A stretch of DNA of 36,843 nucleotides from Chloroflexota bacterium. Its GTDB lineage: Bacteria; Chloroflexota; Limnocylindria; P2-11E. The position numbers and the translations under genes were made by a program. The notes under the pieces were generated by a model. That model searched no databases, was not told the DNA's origin, and saw nothing but the letters and a program-made list of their open reading frames with translations. The stretch is from assembly GCA_005881885.1 (NCBI GenBank), contig VBDX01000137.1, positions 1 to 36,843 of the forward strand, written 5' to 3'. Shown here in pieces: positions 33,185-36,843 of the stretch (the first letter of the stretch is position 1; every line of letters begins with the position of its first letter).

Positions 33185-34810
33185 ATGGACGCGGTTGCTC
33201 GCGATTCCGCGAAGAAGTCAGGAAAGGAGGACGGACCACAGGTCGGCATCAGCCGCCGGAAAGTACTCGCCGGGGTAGGTGCCGGCGCCGTCAGCATCGC
33301 CGGCGCGGCGCTCACGGGAAAGTCCGCCGCTGCCGCGTCGGTGATCAAGTCCGGGGTGGGGCGGGTCGCGGCTGACCCCGGCGATAAGCACGAGCCGAAG
33401 GACATGAAGCTCGTCGGCTTTAATGACCTTCAGAGCCGCTCGACATACCAGCCCGTGGTCCATCGCTATTCAGGGGACCGGTACATCCTCTTCGCCGGCC
33501 ATCACGCGCTGGGAAACGACCCGGTGACCGGGGCACGTCTGCCGTCGTTCAATCCGCTAACCGGTGTGAACGAGTTGAACGGCACGTCGATCGTCGACGT
33601 CACCGACCCTAAGAAACCGAAATATCTCTTCCATCTCCCGGTCGACAACGGCGCCGACGGCGGCGCGCAGATGAACCGCGTGAATGACGGCAGCGCGGCC
33701 CTCGGCACGCCCGGCAAGGTGTACCTGCTGCGCGCGTACGCCAACTCCGCGCACGAGGTCTGGGACGTCACCGACCCGAGCCATCCCACTGGCGTCCGCA
33801 CAGTCCCAGGCGGGAACCCGGTCGTCGCGGGCCTGACCGGTACCCACAAGAACTGGTGGGAACCCGAGACGGGCATCGCTTACCTCGTCGGAAGGCGCGC
33901 CACGGACACGGCGGCGGGCTGGAGGGCGGGCAACCACATCATGATCTTCAATATGAGTAACCCGGCGAGCCCGGTGTTCATCCGCGACTGGGCACTGGAC
34001 GGGCAGCAGCCGGGCGGCGTGATCCCACCCCACTTCAGTACGGTACCGGCGATCCACGGGCCCATCTCGACGGGTCCGGCCGGCAACCGGGTGTACTTCG
34101 CATACGGCGTGGGCTCGAACGGCGTCATGCAGATCGTCGATCGCAGCTTGCTCCTCAGCACAAGTCCGATCGACTACAAGACCGCGGAGCTCGGGCGGCT
34201 CATCATGAACCCTGACAACGGCGCGCACACCAGCTGGCCCCTCGGCAAGATGACCGTCCCGGACTTCGTGACCGACACCGGGAATGACACACCGAGCAGG
34301 ACGATGCGCGACATCGTGGTGGTGGTCTCCGAGGCAGGGGGGGCCTTCGGCGACGAGTTCCGTCACCTGACCTTCATGGTGGATGTCACCAATGAGGGCA
34401 GGCCGCAGTCGATCTCCACCTTCGAGGTGCTGTCGTCAGCCGGAGGTAAGGACGGCAACAACTTCATCGATCGCGGCGGCCGCTTCGGTCCGCATGCGAC
34501 AAACGAGGAGTTCGGGCCGCCGTTCTACAAGAAGGTTGTCTTCGTCTCGTACTTCAACGCCGGCGTGCGAGCCATCGACGTCCGCGATCCCTACAACCCG
34601 ACGGAGGTGGCCTCCTTCGTCCCAAAGACAACCCGCGCCACCGACCTGCGCTGTGGCACGCTGAGAGGCGTTCCCAACGTCTGCCGGCAGGTCATCCAGA
34701 CAAACAACGTCGCGACCGACGACCGCGGCTTCGTCTACATCGTTGATCGCGCCGACACGGGGTTGCACATCCTCGAGCTCGAGGGCGAGGCCAAGAAGAT
34801 CATCGGGTGA
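33185..34810 (+). CDS. Tat-exported beta-propeller-like (LVIVD-type) protein
   Basis: The 541-aa protein begins with a hydrophilic stretch and then a twin-arginine signal: S-R-R-K-V-L-A-G (Arg24-Arg25) followed by an Ala/Gly-rich hydrophobic segment ending near A-A-A-A-S. The mature part has repeated ...VDVTDPKKPKYLFHLPV, VWDVTDPSHPTGVRTV, IFNMSNPASPVFIRDW, FMVDVTNEGRPQSISTF and AIDVRDPYNPTEVASF motifs, the D-V-T/R-D-P-x-x-P pattern of LVIVD-repeat propellers. Catalytic residues and a substrate cannot be assigned; Tat export suggests that it folds, perhaps with a cofactor, in the cytoplasm. The ATG at 33185 has GAGGGGGAG upstream. No lipobox is present. Confidence 0.8.
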   Translation: MDAVARDSAKKSGKEDGPQVGISRRKVLAGVGAGAVSIAGAALTGKSAAAASVIKSGVGRVAADPGDKHEPKDMKLVGFNDLQSRSTYQPVVHRYSGDRYILFAGHHALGNDPVTGARLPSFNPLTGVNELNGTSIVDVTDPKKPKYLFHLPVDNGADGGAQMNRVNDGSAALGTPGKVYLLRAYANSAHEVWDVTDPSHPTGVRTVPGGNPVVAGLTGTHKNWWEPETGIAYLVGRRATDTAAGWRAGNHIMIFNMSNPASPVFIRDWALDGQQPGGVIPPHFSTVPAIHGPISTGPAGNRVYFAYGVGSNGVMQIVDRSLLLSTSPIDYKTAELGRLIMNPDNGAHTSWPLGKMTVPDFVTDTGNDTPSRTMRDIVVVVSEAGGAFGDEFRHLTFMVDVTNEGRPQSISTFEVLSSAGGKDGNNFIDRGGRFGPHATNEEFGPPFYKKVVFVSYFNAGVRAIDVRDPYNPTEVASFVPKTTRATDLRCGTLRGVPNVCRQVIQTNNVATDDRGFVYIVDRADTGLHILELEGEAKKIIG

Positions 34811-34826
34811 CCCGCGCGCGACCAAG

Positions 34827-34855
34827 GAGAGGGGCCGCGGCGCCCCTCTCTTCTC
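34827..34855 (+). terminator. Hairpin terminator after the Tat-exported protein gene
   Basis: GAGAGGGGC (34827-34835) pairs perfectly with GCCCCTCTC (34842-34850) around a six-base loop and is followed by TTCTC. It begins 16 bases after the stop codon. The stem is strong and the tail modestly T-rich, so an intrinsic terminator is likely. Confidence 0.65.
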
Positions 34856-35290
34856 GCGCGGCGATCAGGTGTCCTCGACCCGCGCAGCTGAGGGCCGGCG
34901 ATCGACGCATGGCTCGATCGGAATGAGCGGCGATCGTACGCACTCTCCGCCTGCTACCGGCGCGCGACGCGCCCGCCGGGGGCGACTACAGCCGAATGCT
35001 CCTGCGCGAGCAGTTCGAGGAAGACGAGCCGCGCGTGTAGCCGTTCGCGTGCATGCGTCGTAGGGAAGCGCGATGCGGACGAAAGGACGGTGCCGGAGCG
35101 ACTGAATCGGAACCCCTAGCTGAAAGGGGCCTGATCCCCAGTCAGCGCCAACGCCACGGCCGGCGAAACCCGATTGCCTCGCAATTCCAACTGTCTCCTT
35201 CGGGGCAGGCGTCTATTTCTGCGGAAAGTCAGCTGCCCAAGTTGTTCAACACCGAGCCGGGAGGGTGGCCCGCCCCCTGCTTCTCCGAGG
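34856..35290. other. About 435 bases without a convincing gene
   Basis: This gap lies between the terminator of the Tat-protein gene and the end of the BTAD regulator gene. Open frames in it are Arg/Pro/Ser-rich and overlap real genes, so I reject them. Several short inverted repeats occur: CCCCT/AGGGG (35113-35117 and 35125-35129), ATTGC/GCAAT (35173-35177 and 35181-35185) and GGGCAG/CTGCCC (35203-35208 and 35233-35238). The lower G+C and these stems could hold a small RNA or the minus-strand terminator of the regulator. I recognise no known riboswitch or RNA family. Confidence 0.35.
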
Positions 35291-36091
35291 TCATAAAGGC
35301 TCCGCGGTCACCTCATGGAAGACTCGCTCCGTCTCTGGAGATGGCGCGACTGCGGCCACGTCCCGAAGCGTCTGCCGGCAGCGTTCCATCACCCGAAAGG
35401 CCTCACCCCGGTCACCGTTCGCAGCGAGGGCACGCATGAGCAGGCGGTATCCCGACTCACGAAGCGGATCGAGCTCGACGAGTTGACGCGCGGATGCTGC
35501 CGCGTCCTCCGGTCGGCCGCGCTCGAGGTCAGCCGATGTGAGCAGCTCGAAGGCGCGATGGGTCCCTTCGAGGAGCAGACGGCGCTGCCCGATGATCCAC
35601 GGCGCCTCGTCGCCCGCGAGAAAGCCTCTCCGGCAGATCTCGAGTGCGACTCTTGCTTCGGTCCAGGTGCGTGCGAGCTCAGACTTTCGCGACGCCAGCT
35701 CAGCCTCGTGAAGCGCGGCGCGAGCCCGCTCGTGGTCCACGAAGGTTCCGGCGGGGGTCTCGAGCATGTACCTGCCGGTCGCATGTTGAATCTGAAGGGC
35801 CGGCGCCTCCTGCGTGATCGGACGCAGCGCCGCGCGAATCCTGCTTGCCAGGGCACTGAGGGCTTCGTCCCAGGCATCCGGAAGGTCATCGGACCAGACC
35901 GCCGCGGCCAGTTCGTCGCGTCCGACCGGCCGTGAGCGGTTGAGAACGAGATACGTCCACAGGCGGTGGCCCTGCCGGCCGGCGAGCTCGGCCTCCCCAA
36001 CGTGCTTCCCACCGAGCACCACTGCCAGCCGGCCGCAGATCTGGAATCGCAGCCCGTATTCCCCACTAGTAGGCCTACCCAGGTCGTTCAC
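35291..36091 (-). CDS. BTAD-domain (SARP-like) transcriptional regulator
   Basis: This 266-aa regulator has an N-terminal OmpR/PhoB-type winged helix (LRFQICGRLAVVLGGKHV..RQGHRLWTYLVLNRSRPVGRDELAAAVW..ALSALASRIRAALR) and a C-terminal bacterial transcriptional activator domain of TPR-like helices (ALEICRRGFLAGDEAPW, SARQLVELDPLRESGYRLLMRALAANGDRGEAFRVMERCRQ). That is the minimal SARP layout, without the ATPase of larger relatives. It has no adjacent biosynthetic cluster. The GTG at 36091 is chosen (M-N-D-L-G-R-P); TTG at 36103 is an alternative. It is divergent from the DUF1059/cupin pair across 103 bases, which may be its target promoter region. Confidence 0.85.
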   Translation of the reverse strand: MNDLGRPTSGEYGLRFQICGRLAVVLGGKHVGEAELAGRQGHRLWTYLVLNRSRPVGRDELAAAVWSDDLPDAWDEALSALASRIRAALRPITQEAPALQIQHATGRYMLETPAGTFVDHERARAALHEAELASRKSELARTWTEARVALEICRRGFLAGDEAPWIIGQRRLLLEGTHRAFELLTSADLERGRPEDAAASARQLVELDPLRESGYRLLMRALAANGDRGEAFRVMERCRQTLRDVAAVAPSPETERVFHEVTAEPL

Positions 36092-36194
36092 CTTCGGAGC
36101 CAAGGTGGCTGCAAGGTTAAGCCGGGGGCATCGGTCGTAGGGTCGTGGCGCCGCCGGGCGGCCAACCGCCGGCGAGTTCGAGAGGGAGGGCAAC
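36092..36194. promoter_or_regulatory. Divergent intergenic region between BTAD regulator and DUF1059 gene
   Basis: This 103-base gap must carry both promoters. It contains the palindrome GCCGCC-G-GGCGGC (36150-36162) and a direct repeat CCGCCGG (36151-36157 and 36166-36172, 15 bases apart). The plus-strand ribosome site GAGAGGGAGGG is just before 36195. The symmetric site could be an operator, but nothing ties it to the BTAD protein. No convincing -10/-35 boxes are seen. Confidence 0.35.
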
Positions 36195-36392
36195 ATGAGC
36201 GCGAAGGGAGTGATCGCCGTGAAGAAGCTGGTGCGCTGCTCATGCGGTCTGGAGTTCCGCGCTCCATCCGTCGGGGCGACGACCGACGCGGAGAAGCATC
36301 TCATCCAAGCGGTCAAGCGGCACGCGAAGGACGCGCACGATCTCGACTTCGGCGAGGAGCAGGTCGTCGCGATGATGGAGATCGAGCCGTGA
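36195..36392 (+). CDS. DUF1059-family small protein
   Basis: The 65-aa protein reads KKLVRCSCGLEFRAPSVG near its start and then KHLIQAVKRHAKDAHDLDF, which matches DUF1059: a short strand with Cys residues followed by a helix with H-x(3)-H spacing, proposed to bind a metal. The two Cys in C-S-C-G and the helix His residues are candidate ligands. The ATG at 36195 has a strong GAGGGAGGG ribosome site; an internal GTG (V-K-K-L) would give an even more typical start. Its stop overlaps the next gene as GTGA. Function is unknown. Confidence 0.8.
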   Translation: MSAKGVIAVKKLVRCSCGLEFRAPSVGATTDAEKHLIQAVKRHAKDAHDLDFGEEQVVAMMEIEP

Positions 36393-36843
36393 TCCGTTCA
36401 TCGATCCTGGTCGCGTCCATCGTTCTCGCGGCGTGCGGAGGAGCGGCCACGCCGAACCCACCGACGCCGCCCTCGGCCTCGCCCGCGCGGACGATCGTCC
36501 CGCTCGCGTTCACCCCGGCAAGCTCGCAGCCGCTGGAGCTGCAGTGGACGAAGGCACCCGCCGCCTATCCGCCGGGCGCCGACATCTCGGTGCTCGAGGG
36601 TGACACCACGAAGCCCGGGCCGTACACGCTCCGACTCCGCTTTCCGGATGGGTACACGCTGCCGCCGCATGCGCATCCGAACGACGAGCATCTCACCGTC
36701 ATCCAAGGCACGTTCGTGATCGGGATGGGCCGGTCGGCGAGCCGCGAGGCCGCGAAGGACCTTCCGGTCGGCTCGTTCTTGCTCATTCCGAACCGGACCG
36801 ATCACTACGCGTGGGCGAGTGGCGAGACGATCGTCCAGCTGCA
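36389..36843 (+). CDS. Cupin-domain lipoprotein (truncated by window end)
   Basis: From GTG 36389 the frame encodes a lipoprotein signal (I-V-L-A-A-C, Cys16), a Pro/Ser/Thr linker and a cupin barrel: YTLRLRFPDGYTLPPHAHPNDEHLTVIQG holds the first cupin motif (H-x-H-x(3)-E spacing with a following G), and GSFLLIPNRTDHYAW the second with a third metal His. Thus a metal-binding cupin is exposed outside the membrane. The 151 codons visible run to the window edge, so the C-terminus is missing. The start overlaps the DUF1059 stop by four bases, so the two are co-transcribed. The function is not defined. Confidence 0.82.
   Translation, partial: MIRSSILVASIVLAACGGAATPNPPTPPSASPARTIVPLAFTPASSQPLELQWTKAPAAYPPGADISVLEGDTTKPGPYTLRLRFPDGYTLPPHAHPNDEHLTVIQGTFVIGMGRSASREAAKDLPVGSFLLIPNRTDHYAWASGETIVQL

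Noticed and set aside
36151-36172. CCGCCGG direct repeats as a SARP binding site
   Set aside because: SARP sites are usually heptamers with about 11-base or 22-base periodicity; here the spacing is 15 and the sequence is simple GC-rich repetition.
1-36843. Mobile element, prophage or defence island
   Set aside because: No transposase, integrase, phage structural gene, restriction enzyme, CRISPR repeat or flanking direct repeat was found, and composition looks even.

Overview
The window is a dense, GC-rich bacterial chromosome segment: mostly 1-4 base overlaps between genes, many GTG and TTG starts, and few intergenic gaps over 100 bases. No rRNA, tRNA, transposase, integrase or CRISPR array is visible. 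The gene content suggests a monoderm-like, environmental member of the Chloroflexota or a neighbouring phylum. The hints are several lipoproteins with Pro/Ala/Ser/Thr-rich linkers, two FemAB-type peptidoglycan branching enzymes next to murE, a stand-alone BTAD regulator, and no outer-membrane or LPS genes. This placement is inference; no taxonomic marker was compared.

Layout. (1) 1-4069, minus strand: recJ, relA/spoT and the first 40 codons of a membrane or secreted protein. (2) 4070-5386, plus: a deacetylase-fold lipoprotein starting back to back with recJ. (3) 5383-12720, minus: one eight-gene transcription unit, pyrF - tatA/B - secD - secF - membrane-anchored alpha/beta hydrolase - two small membrane-anchored proteins that look related - FtsH-like AAA+ protease. 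(4) 12757-15563, plus: a phosphonate/phosphite-type ABC transporter (phnD, phnC, phnE) with a strong hairpin between phnD and phnC. (5) 15564-15738: a gap between convergent genes filled by nested inverted repeats. (6) 15739-26022, minus: a nine-gene run, alpha/beta hydrolase - trpS - mannose-1-phosphate guanylyltransferase - topA - femAB - femAB - murE - P-loop kinase - TolB-like propeller. (7) 26076-30026, plus: a beta-helix/propeller lipoprotein and an orphan sensor histidine kinase. (8) 30023-31795, minus: an S9 prolyl-oligopeptidase-type peptidase. (9) 31847-34810, plus: a PQQ-dependent sugar-dehydrogenase-like lipoprotein and a Tat-exported beta-propeller-like protein. (10) 34811-36843: a 480-base gap, a BTAD regulator on minus, and on plus a DUF1059 protein and a truncated cupin lipoprotein.

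How the genes fit together. The Sec motor pair, a Tat component and a membrane protease share one transcript, which points to export and membrane-protein quality control. The window also encodes likely export clients: five lipoproteins and one Tat substrate. MurE and two FemAB-type proteins form a small peptidoglycan branching module, and the MurE specificity motif is EDPR rather than DNPR. RecJ, RelA/SpoT, TopA, TrpS and PyrF are housekeeping genes embedded in these units. The least explained parts are the two small proteins beside the FtsH-like protease, the structured 15576-15737 element, the beta-helix/propeller fusion and the Tat-exported protein.
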